The notes: generated by a model not told the origin, from the sequence alone. A stretch of DNA of 64,000 bases from Affinundibacterium fentianense (GCF_018139545.1 NZ_JAGSPJ010000001.1:124001-188000); one strand, 5' to 3'. Positions 10,559-20,850 are shown, numbered from the stretch's first letter. Program-made: numbers and translations.

Positions 10559-11653
10559 ATGACAAATAAAAGCATTCGACTAGGGGAGTTAGTCGATCGC
10601 TTCGGTGGTCAGTTAATTGGTAATCCTGATATTCAGGTCGTCGGCATTGCCCCATTAAGTGATGCGAGCGATCGTCATATCACCTTCCTTTCTAATTCCA
10701 AATTCAGATCGCAAGCTGAAAAAACGCAGGCGATCGCTTTGATTTTGTCCGAACAAGATCATCTGCAATTAGCCGATACCTATCAAGGCGCACGCATCAT
10801 TACAGCGAATCCTTACGTGTATTTTGCGAAGGCTGCGCAGCACTTTTTCGATATCAATTCTATCGCCGCGACTCAAGGTATACATCCGTCAGCGTGGGTA
10901 AGCCCGCAAGCGGACGTGGCAGTCAGTGCGAGCATTGCAGCGCATGTGTCGATAGAAGCGGGTGCTGTGATTGGCGAGCATGTGGTGATCGCCGCCGGTG
11001 TGTCGATAGGTCGTGGCGTGTCGATAGGTGATCATAGTCAAATCAATGCGAATGTCAGTATCTATAACGATTGCATTATCGGTCAGCGTTGCATTATTCA
11101 TTCTGGCGCGGTGATTGGTGCCGATGGTTTTGGTTTTGCTAATGAAAAAGGTAAGTGGATCAAGATCCCACAAACAGGTCGTGTCGTGATCGGTGATGAT
11201 GTGGAGATTGGCGCCAATACCAGCATAGATCGTGGTGCTTTGGCTGATACCATTATCGAAAATGGCGTCAAGCTGGATAATCAAATCCAAATTGGGCATA
11301 ACTGCCATATTGGTGAAAATACCGCGATGGCAGGCTGTGTTGGCGTTGCAGGTAGCGCCAAAATTGGTAAGAACTGTACCTTTGGTGGTGCAGCGATGGT
11401 CTTAGGACATCTGATGATCGTCGATAACGTGCATATTTCATCAGGCAGTATGGTGTCGCGCTCGATTTTAGAACCTGGCCAATACACGGGTTTTTATCCT
11501 TTGGCGAAGAATGCCGACTGGGAGAAAACCGCAGTGATTGTGCGCAATCTCGATAGCATGCGCGACAAACTTAAACAATTAGAGAAGACTGTCAAAGCAC
11601 AGACTTCTGCAAACATGATTCAACATTCAAATACCTCTAACTCAGAAGAATAG
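10559..11653 (+). CDS. lpxD: UDP-3-O-(3-hydroxyacyl)glucosamine N-acyltransferase
   Basis: Adds the N-linked hydroxyacyl chain in the third step of lipid A synthesis. The 364 residues have a small N-terminal uridine-binding domain (about 1-100) and a left-handed beta-helix built from hexapeptide repeats (about 105-310), with the catalytic-region HNCHIG motif. The C-terminus is an alpha-helical tail. It starts two bases after skp, and fabZ starts one base after its stop. This tight packing indicates one operon. Confidence 0.97.
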   Translation: MTNKSIRLGELVDRFGGQLIGNPDIQVVGIAPLSDASDRHITFLSNSKFRSQAEKTQAIALILSEQDHLQLADTYQGARIITANPYVYFAKAAQHFFDINSIAATQGIHPSAWVSPQADVAVSASIAAHVSIEAGAVIGEHVVIAAGVSIGRGVSIGDHSQINANVSIYNDCIIGQRCIIHSGAVIGADGFGFANEKGKWIKIPQTGRVVIGDDVEIGANTSIDRGALADTIIENGVKLDNQIQIGHNCHIGENTAMAGCVGVAGSAKIGKNCTFGGAAMVLGHLMIVDNVHISSGSMVSRSILEPGQYTGFYPLAKNADWEKTAVIVRNLDSMRDKLKQLEKTVKAQTSANMIQHSNTSNSEE

Positions 11654-11654
11654 T

Positions 11655-12164
11655 ATGGAAAACATCGATAAAAGCTTGGACATCAACCAGATTAAACAAT
11701 ACCTGCCACATCGTTATCCGATGTTGTTGGTTGATCGCGTGTTGACTTGGGAAAGCGGGAAATCAATCACAGCGATTAAAAACGTCACGGCGAATGAAGA
11801 GTTTTTTAATGGACACTTCCCAAACAAGCCAGTGATGCCTGGCGTGTTAATGGTCGAAGCCATGGCGCAAACGGCGGCGATTTTGTCCTTCCTAACAATG
11901 GGCCAAAAACCAGATGAAAATACGATCGTCTATTTCGTTGGGATCGACAATGTGCGTTTCAAGCGCCCAGTAGGTCCTGGCGATCAATTGAAAATGGACG
12001 TAGAAATTTTACGCGTTGCGCGCGGCATTTGGAAATACAAAGCAGTGGCAACGGTGGATGGCCAATTGGCGGTCGAGGCAGAATTAATGTGCACATTACG
12101 CACCACCAATGACGAATTAAAAACCGCAGCCGCGACAGGGTCTAGCGCTTCTACAGGAGCATAA
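11655..12164 (+). CDS. fabZ: 3-hydroxyacyl-ACP dehydratase FabZ
   Basis: A hot-dog-fold dehydratase of fatty acid elongation. It draws on the same 3-hydroxyacyl-ACP pool as LpxA and LpxD. Motifs: [13 protein letters not shown] and the active-site region [20 protein letters not shown], with the catalytic His and Glu. At 169 residues it is slightly longer than the usual 145-150 because of an Ala/Thr/Ser-rich tail of about 20 residues (about 150-169) that is unlikely to be catalytic. It is packed one base after lpxD and two bases before lpxA. Confidence 0.97.
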   Translation: MENIDKSLDINQIKQYLPHRYPMLLVDRVLTWESGKSITAIKNVTANEEFFNGHFPNKPVMPGVLMVEAMAQTAAILSFLTMGQKPDENTIVYFVGIDNVRFKRPVGPGDQLKMDVEILRVARGIWKYKAVATVDGQLAVEAELMCTLRTTNDELKTAAATGSSASTGA

Positions 12165-12166
12165 AA

Positions 12167-12955
12167 ATGGCGATTCATTCCACCGCAATTGTTGATCCCA
12201 AAGCGCAACTCGACTCTAGTGTTGAAGTTGGTGCCTATTCAATTATTGGTCCTAATGTGCGTATCGATGCCGGTACGACGATTGGACCACATGTGGTGAT
12301 TGAAGGTCATACGACGATAGGTAAAGACAATCAGTTTTTCCAATTCTCTTCGATTGGCGCTGCGCCGCAAGATAAAAAATATGCGGGTGAGCCAACTTTG
12401 TTAGAAATCGGTGATCGCAATGTGGTGCGTGAATTTTGCACTTTTAATCTAGGTACGGTGCAAGATGGCGGAGTCACACGCGTTGGTAGTGATAACTGGA
12501 TTATGGCTTACGTGCATATCGCGCACGATTGTCACGTCGGCAATCGTACGATTTTCGCGAATAATGCAGCCTTAGCAGGCCATGTACATATTGGTGACTG
12601 GGTGATTTTGGGGGGATTCTCCAACGTCCATCAATTTTGCAAAATCGGTGCGCACGCGATGGTCGGTATGAGTACCAGTTTGACGCAAGATGTACCACCA
12701 TTTGTGATTTTGAACGGCAACCCAGCTGCCGCACACGGCATCAATATCGAAGGCTTGAAGCGTCGCGGCTTTAGTCGCGAACAAATTTCTGCGATACGCC
12801 AAGCGTATAAAACCTTGTATAAATCGGGTTTGACTTTAGACGAAGCTAAAGCGGAATTGGACAAGGAAATTGCTGCGCAAACGGCAGAAATCGCTGAACA
12901 CATTTCGACATTCCGTCAATTTCTCGACACCTCAACGCGCGGTATCGTGCGTTAA
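12167..12955 (+). CDS. lpxA: Acyl-ACP--UDP-N-acetylglucosamine O-acyltransferase
   Basis: The first step of lipid A synthesis in the cytoplasm. The 262 residues are a left-handed beta-helix of hexapeptide repeats followed by a C-terminal helical domain, the exact family length. The catalytic region [10 protein letters not shown] and the [14 protein letters not shown] stretch are visible. It has close spacing with fabZ (two bases) and lies 28 bases before lpxB. Confidence 0.98.
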   Translation: MAIHSTAIVDPKAQLDSSVEVGAYSIIGPNVRIDAGTTIGPHVVIEGHTTIGKDNQFFQFSSIGAAPQDKKYAGEPTLLEIGDRNVVREFCTFNLGTVQDGGVTRVGSDNWIMAYVHIAHDCHVGNRTIFANNAALAGHVHIGDWVILGGFSNVHQFCKIGAHAMVGMSTSLTQDVPPFVILNGNPAAAHGINIEGLKRRGFSREQISAIRQAYKTLYKSGLTLDEAKAELDKEIAAQTAEIAEHISTFRQFLDTSTRGIVR

Positions 12956-12983
12956 GTCGATTCATTAGCACCGCCCCATTATT

Positions 12984-14132
12984 GTGACTCGTCCTATTAT
13001 TTCTATGGTCGCCGGAGAAACCTCTGGCGATATGCTGGCAGCCCGTTTGCTATCGGGCTTGCGTCCGCAATTACCCGATTCTTTGATGCACGGAATCGGT
13101 GGTAAGCACATGGCCGAATATGGATTTCAAAGCGATTATCCTATGGACAAGCTGTCGGTCCGCGGCTTGTTCGAAGTGTTAATGCACTATCGTGAAATTT
13201 CAGGGATACGCAAACAGTTAATGGCGCAGTTGTTGGATGAAAAACCCGATGTGTTCATCGGTGTTGATGCGCCTGATTTTAATTTGGATTTAGAAGTTCA
13301 GCTCAAGCGCGCAGGCATTCCGACTATGCATTACATTAGTCCATCAATTTGGGCTTGGCGTGGCGGTAGAATCAAAAAAATCGCCGAAGCGGTTTCGCAT
13401 ATGTTGGTGATCTTTCCGTTTGAAGAAGAGATTTATCGTAAAGCAGGCATTCCCGCGACTTACGTTGGGCATCCTTTGGCACAAGTGATACCAATGGAGC
13501 CGGATGTGGAAGCAGCGCGTGAGGAACTTGGTCTCGAAGCTGACGCACGCGTTGTGACGATTTTGCCGGGTAGTCGTATGTCGGAGATCAAATACAATAC
13601 GACGGCGTTTATTGCGACAGCTAAGTTACTTTTACAACGCGATCCGCATTTGCAATTTTTGGTGCCCATGGTTGGCGGAAAACAGCGAGCATATTATTCC
13701 GAGTTGGTCTTGGCCGCGCAATTAGATGAAGTGCCGATTCTGCTAATGGAAGGCAAGTCGCATACGGCGATTGCCGCTGCCGATGTAGTTTTGGTCGCGT
13801 CGGGAACGGCTTCATTAGAAGTCGCCTTATTTAAGAAGCCAATGGTCATTGCCTATAAAATGATGGCAGCATCTTGGCATGTGTTAAAGCACATGGGCTA
13901 CCAGCCTTGGATAGGTTTGCCGAACATCATTGCCGAAGATTTCTTGGTGCCAGAATTTTTGCAATCAGCAGCAACGCCGCAAAATATGGCGGATGCTTTG
14001 TGGCAGCAGCTCAATGACGTCGCTTTGCAAAAACGTTTAAAGCAGCGCTTTACCGATATGCATCAGGATTTGTTGCGTGATACAGCGGGTATTTCTGCAC
14101 AAGCGGTGCTCGATCTTATTCATCATCGCTAG
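12984..14132 (+). CDS. lpxB: Lipid-A-disaccharide synthase
   Basis: A GT-B glycosyltransferase (family GT19) on the inner membrane face, joining UDP-diacylglucosamine to lipid X. The 382 residues match the family. Motifs: VAGETSGDMLAARL at the N-terminus, DAPDFN, PSIWAWRGGRIKKI, the nucleotide-binding LPGSRMSEIK, and VASGTASLEVAL. Its ATG or GTG start region lies just after lpxA. In many relatives rnhB follows lpxB; here tatD follows after a 136-base gap, so the usual neighbour is absent. Confidence 0.97.
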   Translation: MTRPIISMVAGETSGDMLAARLLSGLRPQLPDSLMHGIGGKHMAEYGFQSDYPMDKLSVRGLFEVLMHYREISGIRKQLMAQLLDEKPDVFIGVDAPDFNLDLEVQLKRAGIPTMHYISPSIWAWRGGRIKKIAEAVSHMLVIFPFEEEIYRKAGIPATYVGHPLAQVIPMEPDVEAAREELGLEADARVVTILPGSRMSEIKYNTTAFIATAKLLLQRDPHLQFLVPMVGGKQRAYYSELVLAAQLDEVPILLMEGKSHTAIAAADVVLVASGTASLEVALFKKPMVIAYKMMAASWHVLKHMGYQPWIGLPNIIAEDFLVPEFLQSAATPQNMADALWQQLNDVALQKRLKQRFTDMHQDLLRDTAGISAQAVLDLIHHR

Positions 14133-14268
14133 TTGGGTCGCGCATCTTTTTGCTAAGCTAGCGTAAGAAGGTCTCGAACCTTACAGCGAACTGCGAGCAT
14201 AACTCGACAAAACGCCTTAACAATCAGTAGCTCAAAGTCGCATTCAAATTAAGCAGGAAATTTTCAAC

Positions 14269-15054
14269 ATGTATATCGATTCTCATTGTCATATTAACTT
14301 CCCAGAATTAGCAGCGCGTATGCCTGAGCTCTTACAACGCATGGAAGACAATGGCGTCACCCACGCGTTGTGTGTTTCTGTTGATCTGCCCGATTTCCCT
14401 CAAGTTTTAGCGCTCGCTGAACAATATTCGCATATCTATGCGTCGGTTGGCGTGCATCCTGATTACGAAGATACTGAAGATCCAAGTGCTGAGCGTTTAG
14501 TCGAATTGTCGCAGCATCCTAAGATCATTGCGATTGGTGAAACAGGCTTGGATTATTTTCGATTGAAAGGCGATTTGGAATGGCAGCGCGAGCGTTTTCG
14601 CCAACATATTCGCGCTTCACGCTTATGTCGCAAACCCTTGATTATTCACACGCGTGCAGCGGCGGAAGATACCATACGGATTATGCGCGAAGAGGGTGCA
14701 GGCACAGACCAGGGCGGTGTGGCGGGTGTTATGCACTGCTTTACTGAATCTTTAGAGGTGGCACAAGCGGCAGTGGACATGGGATTCTATATTTCTTTCT
14801 CGGGAATTTTGACTTTCAAGAGTGCTAAAGATTTACAAGCCGTAGCGAAAGCCTTGCCGATTGAGAGAATTTTGATAGAGACGGATTCACCTTATTTGGC
14901 ACCTGCACCACATCGCGGCAAAATGAATGAACCCGGTTTTGTGAAGCATGTTGGTGAGTTCTTGGCGGATTTAAAAGAGCTACCGCTGAAGCAAGTGCAA
15001 GAACAAACTACACAAAACTTTTTTGATTTATTTCAATTTGCGCGGACCCATTGA
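14269..15054 (+). CDS. tatD: TatD family metal-dependent DNase/hydrolase
   Basis: A TIM-barrel metallohydrolase of the TatD/YcfH family (DNase activity, DNA repair or quality control in characterised members). The 261 residues carry every metal-ligand motif: SHCHINF (residues 4-10), GETGLDY, IIHTRAA, MHCFTES and ETDSPYLAPAPHRG. In related genomes TatD often follows holB and a PilZ gene; here it follows lpxB and is followed by an ankyrin gene. Which TatD paralogue this is (TatD or YcfH type) cannot be decided from sequence alone. Confidence 0.93.
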   Translation: MYIDSHCHINFPELAARMPELLQRMEDNGVTHALCVSVDLPDFPQVLALAEQYSHIYASVGVHPDYEDTEDPSAERLVELSQHPKIIAIGETGLDYFRLKGDLEWQRERFRQHIRASRLCRKPLIIHTRAAAEDTIRIMREEGAGTDQGGVAGVMHCFTESLEVAQAAVDMGFYISFSGILTFKSAKDLQAVAKALPIERILIETDSPYLAPAPHRGKMNEPGFVKHVGEFLADLKELPLKQVQEQTTQNFFDLFQFARTH

Positions 15055-15069
15055 GGAGCGTGAAATTTC

Positions 15070-15801
15070 ATGCGTCAATTTCAACTAACTAGCCAGCTTC
15101 GTCAATGCAGTCGCCTGACTATTTGGTTTGTTTTGTTTCTTTTTTCTTCGATCATCTGCGCGCAATCATTATCTCCAGTAACGTCAACTCCGTCTTCAAC
15201 TTCATCTTTTGAGATAGATAAAATCATTCGCGCAGCAAGATTTGATGACCTGCGTACAATTAAACAATTTGCCGAGCAAGATGGTGATGTGAATTTGGCA
15301 GAACGTGAGCGCGGCGAAACTTTGTTGATGATCAGTGTGCGAGAACAATCGCAAAAAGTGTTTGACTACTTATTAACGCATCCGAAAATTAAACTCGATC
15401 AACGTGCTAAGAATGGCGACACGGCCATCATGTTAGCCGCCTATCTAGAGCAAAACGAAACTGTGCAACGCTTAATTGCCGCTGGTGCGCAGGTGAATCA
15501 AGCCGGTTGGACTGCATTGCATTATGCCGCTGTAGTGGGAAGTCTCGACATCGTGGAAATGCTGATTGCTCGTTTTGCCTACATCGATGCAGAAACGCCT
15601 AATAAGACCACACCATTGATGCTTGCAGCGCGTCGCGGTGAAATGAACGTTGTGAAATATTTGATTGCTGAAGGCGCGGATATTTCGCTTAAAAATATGT
15701 TGGGCTGGACTGCCTATGATTTTGCCGTCGAATCAGAACGGCGCGATATCGCGGCCTTATTGCAAGACTTGATGCAGGAAAAAGCAAAAGAGCATAAGTA
15801 A
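15070..15801 (+). CDS. Exported ankyrin repeat protein
   Basis: The 243 residues have an N-terminal hydrophobic segment (about 15-35) acting as signal peptide or anchor, then a Ser/Thr-rich linker. About four to five ankyrin repeats follow (about 60-235): the GETLLMISVREQ, GDTAIMLAAYLEQ, GWTALHYAAVVG and TTPLMLAARRGE units are recognisable. Ankyrin repeats mediate protein binding, and the partner is unknown. It begins 15 bases after tatD with GAGGAGCG upstream, so the two are probably co-transcribed. Confidence 0.85.
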   Translation: MRQFQLTSQLRQCSRLTIWFVLFLFSSIICAQSLSPVTSTPSSTSSFEIDKIIRAARFDDLRTIKQFAEQDGDVNLAERERGETLLMISVREQSQKVFDYLLTHPKIKLDQRAKNGDTAIMLAAYLEQNETVQRLIAAGAQVNQAGWTALHYAAVVGSLDIVEMLIARFAYIDAETPNKTTPLMLAARRGEMNVVKYLIAEGADISLKNMLGWTAYDFAVESERRDIAALLQDLMQEKAKEHK

Positions 15802-15897
15802 GTTTGCTAATCGCAAAGCATACTAGTCACGCAGATCTTTTTGTGTGAGCGCAATCAAAATATCGAAGTCGAATCAAGCGAAAACCTAAGTCAATCT

Positions 15898-16869
15898 CTA
15901 CACCGCGATTTCCAGCAAATCACTGCCAACGATAATTTCTCCGTTAAAATAAGGACGTACCGCGTTCAGCCAAACGCTATCTTCAAGATAAGGATAGCCG
16001 CCAGGCACAAAATGCGATAACACAAGCTTTTTGACCTTGGCCTCGCTTGCGACCCGTCCAACTTGTTCTGCCGTGCTATGACTCGCGAGTAAGTGTTCTT
16101 TTAGTCGCGTTGCATTGGGTTCTGTTGCGAGTAATTGATCCAAGGCGGGTGTGTGCATGATTTCATGTACCAGCACGTCGGCATTTTTTGCTAGTTTGAT
16201 GAGATTTTCTGAGTAAGTCGTATCACCAGAAATCACGATAGATTTTCCCATATGCTCAAAGCGATAAGCCAATGCCGGCCTAATTGGTGGATGTACGACC
16301 TGCGCCGCAGTGACTTTGATCTGCTCATTGTGTAGAACAAGACCACCATTCTTCATAGAGTGTGGAATTTCGTGAGGAACTATCAAGGCCTTGAGTGGAT
16401 GACGACCTTCATCGTGTATGCGAGTTTGGATATCAAAATCATTCATGGCTAAAAATTGCTGAGTCATGCGTTTGATTGGAGCTGGTCCGTAAGTATCAAT
16501 ACGATGATTCAGATCCGCCGCCCACGCTAACAGCATCAGATTGCCATAATCGGCATTGTGGTCTGAATGATGGTGAGTCAGAAAAACGTGGCGCACGGCT
16601 GATAATTTCACGCCAGCTTTGACGATTTGCTGTGCAACGCCATTGCCGCAATCAATCACATAAGCTTCGCCGTTGATCAGTATCATTTGCGCAGGCGCTG
16701 CACGATTCTTTTTCGGTGTCGGGCCGCCAGCGGTGCCTAGCAAAATCAAACGCATTCCTGTCTTGTCTTCTGTTTGTTCCAAACCATTAGCGGAACTAGC
16801 CGAAGTTGCGAGTGGCGAGAAACTGGCAAGAGCCGTTTGTTGTAGAAATAGGCGACGACTTGAATTCAT
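15898..16869 (-). CDS. Exported metallo-beta-lactamase-fold hydrolase (Tat signal)
   Basis: The 323 residues start with a twin-arginine type signal: SSRRLFLQQTALASF, matching S-R-R-x-F-L. The mature part is a tRNase Z/arylsulfatase-like MBL domain: LILLGTAGGP, the zinc motif THHHSDHNADYG (HxHxDH), a later ISGDTTYS, and the terminal LSHFVPGG. It is likely a periplasmic hydrolase acting on phosphate or sulfate esters; the substrate is unknown. It is transcribed alone, convergent with the ankyrin gene. The 268 bases between its start and the downstream sensor kinase hold no recognisable gene. Confidence 0.85.
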   Translation of the reverse strand: MNSSRRLFLQQTALASFSPLATSASSANGLEQTEDKTGMRLILLGTAGGPTPKKNRAAPAQMILINGEAYVIDCGNGVAQQIVKAGVKLSAVRHVFLTHHHSDHNADYGNLMLLAWAADLNHRIDTYGPAPIKRMTQQFLAMNDFDIQTRIHDEGRHPLKALIVPHEIPHSMKNGGLVLHNEQIKVTAAQVVHPPIRPALAYRFEHMGKSIVISGDTTYSENLIKLAKNADVLVHEIMHTPALDQLLATEPNATRLKEHLLASHSTAEQVGRVASEAKVKKLVLSHFVPGGYPYLEDSVWLNAVRPYFNGEIIVGSDLLEIAV

Positions 16870-17137
16870 GTTAATGATAGTTAGCTAAGTCTTGTTCAGG
16901 GATTGTGCAGCGTTTTATCAGTGTTTGATCAACGCTTGGTAGGGCAGTGTAACTTGGCGCTTCTTAAAGACCAAGTGATCGAAGATTTTTACACCTTCAT
17001 TCTTCGGTTTTATCTCTATTTTTTGTCTTTCATCGGATAATACCCATCAGTTCCATATTCGTCTTTTATTCTTCCCTCATGGCAGGTGTCGTATCAATCG
17101 ACTTTATTGAACTAATAGAATTTTTTAGGAGAATGAA

Positions 17138-18391
17138 ATGTGGAGTAGCTTAATGTTGGTTCTGCGGACGAGCATTGCGTGGGGAATGTGCGGTTTACTG
17201 ATTGTGCTATTCATATTCGAAGGTTTGTTTCGCAGTAGTCCCCCCAATTTTGTCCCTATCTTATTGATGATCGGTGCATTTATTGCGGCAATCTCTGCTG
17301 CTTCGCATATTCGACGAGTGCGTTTGATTGATCAAACCGTCACGTCCGTGACGCTGGCCAATCGCCACAGACGCCAAATTGAGTTGCCTTTGGATGCAAA
17401 TACCGCTTTCGCTTTAATTGAGGCATCAATTCGCGAATTGCCAGGCGCGGAACGTGTCGAAAGCGCAGCAGATAGTTTACAAGTGCGCGCTAAGATTAAA
17501 CGCGTGGCACCATTTCACGATGACTTTTGGAGTGAGTTACCTGTCATGAAATGGTTGAACAGTGGTGACAACCAGATTTATGCGACAGTGTCACCTGGTA
17601 TTGACGCTTGTAGTGTGATTATGATCTGCGAACCAACACGGGCTGGTTGGACCGATTGGTTCATCTTGGATAGTGGCGTCAATTTAGAAAACACGATGGC
17701 GCTGGGAAGAGCGATTTCGCGTCGAGTCGCTGAGTTGCGTAAAACGGAAAAAGAAGCGACGCAACAAACCGTCACAGAGAAAGAATTAACCGTCGCAAAG
17801 CTCAATCTTTTGCACGCACAAGTCGAACCCCATTTTCTATATAACACCTTGGCGAGCGCACAAATTTTGACACGCTCAGATCCCGCTAGTGCCGATCAAA
17901 TGTTGGGCAATTTGATTACCTATTTGCGCCATTCTTTGCCAAAAACGGAAGACACGCCTTCGACCATTGGTGTGGAATTAGAACGTACTCGCGCCTACCT
18001 AGATATCATGAAAATTCGCATGGGATCACGTCTGCAAGTGCAAATTGAAGTACCAGATTATTTGAAGCCGGTTTTGTTCCCTAGCATGATGTTGCAAACC
18101 TTGGTCGAAAACGCGATCAAGCACGGTTTGGAACCACAAACAGGCGGTGGCACGATTTGGATCTTGGCGCGCGCGCATGAAAATAATGTGGCATTGACGG
18201 TTGCAGATGATGGTCGAGGTTTTAGTGCGGAAGGCGCGGGGACGGGTATCGGTTTGCGGAATGTGCGTGAGCGTCTGCGCTTAGCTTATGGCAACACCGC
18301 TAGTTTTGGCATTGTGGCCAATTTCCCCAAAGGGGTTGCCGCAACGATTAATGTACCCACCACCTTTATCCAAGGAGAACAACATGCCTAA
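17138..18391 (+). CDS. LytS/YehU-type sensor histidine kinase
   Basis: The 417-residue membrane sensor kinase has two predicted N-terminal membrane segments (about 12-32 and 38-58) and a poorly conserved middle domain. A His_kinase domain follows, with the phospho-acceptor in QVEPHFLYNTLA (His at about 232). The ATP-binding half has LVENAIKHGLEP (N box) and DDGRGFSAEGAG plus TGIGLRNVRERL (G boxes). TAGGAGA lies just upstream of the ATG. It overlaps the regulator gene by 8 bases, so the two form a two-component system. The signal is unknown. Confidence 0.93.
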   Translation: MWSSLMLVLRTSIAWGMCGLLIVLFIFEGLFRSSPPNFVPILLMIGAFIAAISAASHIRRVRLIDQTVTSVTLANRHRRQIELPLDANTAFALIEASIRELPGAERVESAADSLQVRAKIKRVAPFHDDFWSELPVMKWLNSGDNQIYATVSPGIDACSVIMICEPTRAGWTDWFILDSGVNLENTMALGRAISRRVAELRKTEKEATQQTVTEKELTVAKLNLLHAQVEPHFLYNTLASAQILTRSDPASADQMLGNLITYLRHSLPKTEDTPSTIGVELERTRAYLDIMKIRMGSRLQVQIEVPDYLKPVLFPSMMLQTLVENAIKHGLEPQTGGGTIWILARAHENNVALTVADDGRGFSAEGAGTGIGLRNVRERLRLAYGNTASFGIVANFPKGVAATINVPTTFIQGEQHA

Positions 18392-19169
18392 ATGTGTCGT
18401 CGCCGAAGATGAAAGCTTGTTACGAGAAGCCTTATTGGAACAGTTGGGCAAGGCTTGGCCTAACTTAGAAATCATCGCTGCTTGTGATGATGGTGCCAGT
18501 GCACTTGAAGCGATTATTGAAGGGCAACCCGATGTCGCTTTCTTAGATATCCGTATGCCGGGTTTGACCGGAATAGAAATCGCAGAAGCCATGAAAGAGC
18601 ATAGTCCGCATACGCAAATTGTCTTTGTGACGGCCTATGACCAATATGCGATTGATGCATTTAACAAAGGCGCAGTGGATTACCTGTTAAAGCCTGTCAG
18701 TTACGATAGACTTTCAGAGACCGTGCAACGCCTGCAAAGTCGCGCCGTGAAAGATCTGAATGCCGTCGCCAGTTTGCTACAACAACTCAATATCGGGAAC
18801 AGCCGAGGTTTAGCGACTGCCTTTCAAGCTACGCAAAAAAATGAGCCTTTAGTTTGGTTAACTGCTAGTTCAGGGACGGAAACCAAATTGATCATGGTTG
18901 ACGATGTGGCTTACTTTAAAGCCGATAATAAATACACAGTCGTGATGACTGCAGAAGGCGAATCTTTGTTGCGCAAACCTATACGCGAATTACTCGAATT
19001 ACTCGACGCGACTATTTTTAAACAAATTCATCGCTCCACCATCGTCAATTTAAAAGCCATCGCCTCGATTGCGCGCGACGACACCGGCAAAGGAATCGTC
19101 AAGTTGAAGACGCGACCTGAGACGCTCACTGTCAGCCAGCCCTTCATGGTTTTATTCCGCAATATGTGA
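18384..19169 (+). CDS. LytTR-family response regulator
   Basis: The 261 residues consist of a receiver domain (about 1-120) with the acidic pair AEDE, phospho-acceptor Asp55 in FLDIRMPG, and Lys in VDYLLKP. A LytTR DNA-binding domain follows (about 160-261) with YFKADNKYTVV and FKQIHRSTIVNL. The frame is open upstream to 18288, but ATG 18384 follows AAGGAG and overlaps the kinase stop by 8 bases, so it is the start. LytTR regulators bind paired direct repeats; I did not identify such a site here. Confidence 0.94.
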   Translation: MPKCVVAEDESLLREALLEQLGKAWPNLEIIAACDDGASALEAIIEGQPDVAFLDIRMPGLTGIEIAEAMKEHSPHTQIVFVTAYDQYAIDAFNKGAVDYLLKPVSYDRLSETVQRLQSRAVKDLNAVASLLQQLNIGNSRGLATAFQATQKNEPLVWLTASSGTETKLIMVDDVAYFKADNKYTVVMTAEGESLLRKPIRELLELLDATIFKQIHRSTIVNLKAIASIARDDTGKGIVKLKTRPETLTVSQPFMVLFRNM

Positions 19170-19176
19170 GGTCACT

Positions 19177-20709
19177 ATGCATGCTTCAGTGAATTCTGCT
19201 TCTGTATTTGATCATGGGCAGTGGCGGCGTGCCGCCCTGAGTTTTCTCGCCTTATCAGCGGCAGTTCCGGTTGAGGTGTTAGAGGAGCGTGATCAGCAGG
19301 GCGCGTATCGTTTTATGCGAGGTCGTCATAAATATTATGGGATCGGTTCTTTAGTGATCTTCTTCGCTCTTTTTTCTGGTTATGGCATGGGTCACATGCT
19401 TGCGACCATGAGTACTATTTCTGCTTGGGGTGCGGTTACGGCAGGAATTATTTGGGCGGTATTCCAATGGTGTTTAGAAAGGCAAATGCTGATTAGTATT
19501 CGCGCTGATGCAGCGTGGTGGAAAAAACTCTTTGGTTTGAGTTGGCGCGGCTTGCTAGCCCTGTTATCGGCATCGACCATGGTGTATCCATTTTTTGTTG
19601 AAAGTAATCGTGCTGAGATTGATGTCAAAGTCGGCGAGATGGCGCGCACTCGTTTGATTGATAATGTGCAGTCAGCCCAACTGGCGGTAGGTTTGCCTGC
19701 TTTGCGTCAAGATGCAACAAGGGTAGAAGGCGCGATTAAACAAGTCGATGTAGCACTTGCCAGCGAGCCACCTGATTTGGCTGCATATCGACAACGTGCC
19801 AAACAGTGTTGGCAAACATTTGCAAAAACTGATCTTGTTATACAACGTCAATTGCGACCTTTAATGTTGCAAAAAAACGCGGCTGCAAATGTGGCTGCGC
19901 CCGATGCTTTACTCGATGCAAAAATTGATGCATTAAATCAAAAACTCAATGCCGTAAAAGCGCCGTGCCAAAATGCTGATGGTCTAGTAATGACCAAGCT
20001 ATTGGAATGGAAACAGCAAAAAAACGCAGAAAAGAAAGTACTGCTCGGCGAGCAAAAGCAGGTGCAAAGCCACATCGCAGAAGCTAAGCAAAAAGAAATG
20101 TCGCTCAGCGAATCACAAGAGAAAAAAATTACACTCGCATCACAATCCGGCTTTGCTGCCGATTTTGCAGCAGTGGCAGATTTAGTGCGAAATGATGCTA
20201 ATCGGCGCTTTCAATTGATCTGGTGGTTGACTTGGTTTTTTGCGATAGAAATGGTGGCGATTTTGGTGAAATTCACTTCAACTACCGATGTTGATCTGCG
20301 ATTCAATAGTATGGAAGTCGCAGCGCAAGAGCAAATCAGCGCGCAGTTGCAAACTCAACAGGAACAAATTGCGACTCAGCGATTACAAGCCAGCATGCAG
20401 GCGAAAGGTGAGCAAGCAGTTTGGTTAGAAGATGATGGTCAATTTGCGCAAGCACGTTTGTGTTTGGAGCAAGAGTTGGAAACACAGTTACATCGCCAGT
20501 TAAGTGAACTCAATGTCGCACTGCGTTTGAACGTCGAGGCTCTGAAATTACATCTGTCGCAGTTGGAAGCGATTCAGCAGTTGAAAAATAATTCAATGGT
20601 GTTGAATGCGGATAGTGTTGATCCGAGGGTAGAGAATATGGTGCAAGAAACGATAGCGAAGATATTGGATAGTCTGGCTGGTGTGCAAGGATCAGCAATC
20701 AAAGTCTAG
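19177..20709 (+). CDS. DUF4407-like membrane protein with coiled coil
   Basis: The 510 residues have a hydrophobic N-terminal part with about three membrane segments (about 50-70, 78-98 and 120-140) and a membrane segment near 345-365. Between and after them are long charged, Gln/Lys-rich coiled-coil regions. The arrangement resembles DUF4407 proteins, whose function is not known. It starts 7 bases after the LytTR regulator, so it belongs to the same operon and may be a partner or output of the two-component system. Confidence 0.65.
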   Translation: MHASVNSASVFDHGQWRRAALSFLALSAAVPVEVLEERDQQGAYRFMRGRHKYYGIGSLVIFFALFSGYGMGHMLATMSTISAWGAVTAGIIWAVFQWCLERQMLISIRADAAWWKKLFGLSWRGLLALLSASTMVYPFFVESNRAEIDVKVGEMARTRLIDNVQSAQLAVGLPALRQDATRVEGAIKQVDVALASEPPDLAAYRQRAKQCWQTFAKTDLVIQRQLRPLMLQKNAAANVAAPDALLDAKIDALNQKLNAVKAPCQNADGLVMTKLLEWKQQKNAEKKVLLGEQKQVQSHIAEAKQKEMSLSESQEKKITLASQSGFAADFAAVADLVRNDANRRFQLIWWLTWFFAIEMVAILVKFTSTTDVDLRFNSMEVAAQEQISAQLQTQQEQIATQRLQASMQAKGEQAVWLEDDGQFAQARLCLEQELETQLHRQLSELNVALRLNVEALKLHLSQLEAIQQLKNNSMVLNADSVDPRVENMVQETIAKILDSLAGVQGSAIKV

Positions 20710-20729
20710 TAATGCCCGACATGTTGTTT

Positions 20730-20811
20730 GTCATTCCCGCGAAGGTGGCAATCTAGTAACTTGGTATTAAACCAAACTACGACACTGGGTTCCCGCCTTC
20801 GCGGGAACGAC
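20730..20811. repeat. REP-like palindromic repeat element
   Basis: The left arm GTCATTCCCGCGAAGGTGG (20730-20748) is matched by an inverted right arm ending at 20811. The right arm itself folds: TTCCCGC and GCGGGAA around CTTC (about 20790-20807). The same core, TTCCCGCCTTCGCGGGAA, recurs at about 25294-25311. It lies in the convergent gap between the DUF4407 gene and a minus-strand hydrolase gene, a typical place for REP-type elements, and may also act as a bidirectional terminator. Confidence 0.75.
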
Positions 20812-20850
20812 AGAAAACATAATTTAAGATCGTAGTGAGACTGTTTCAAT

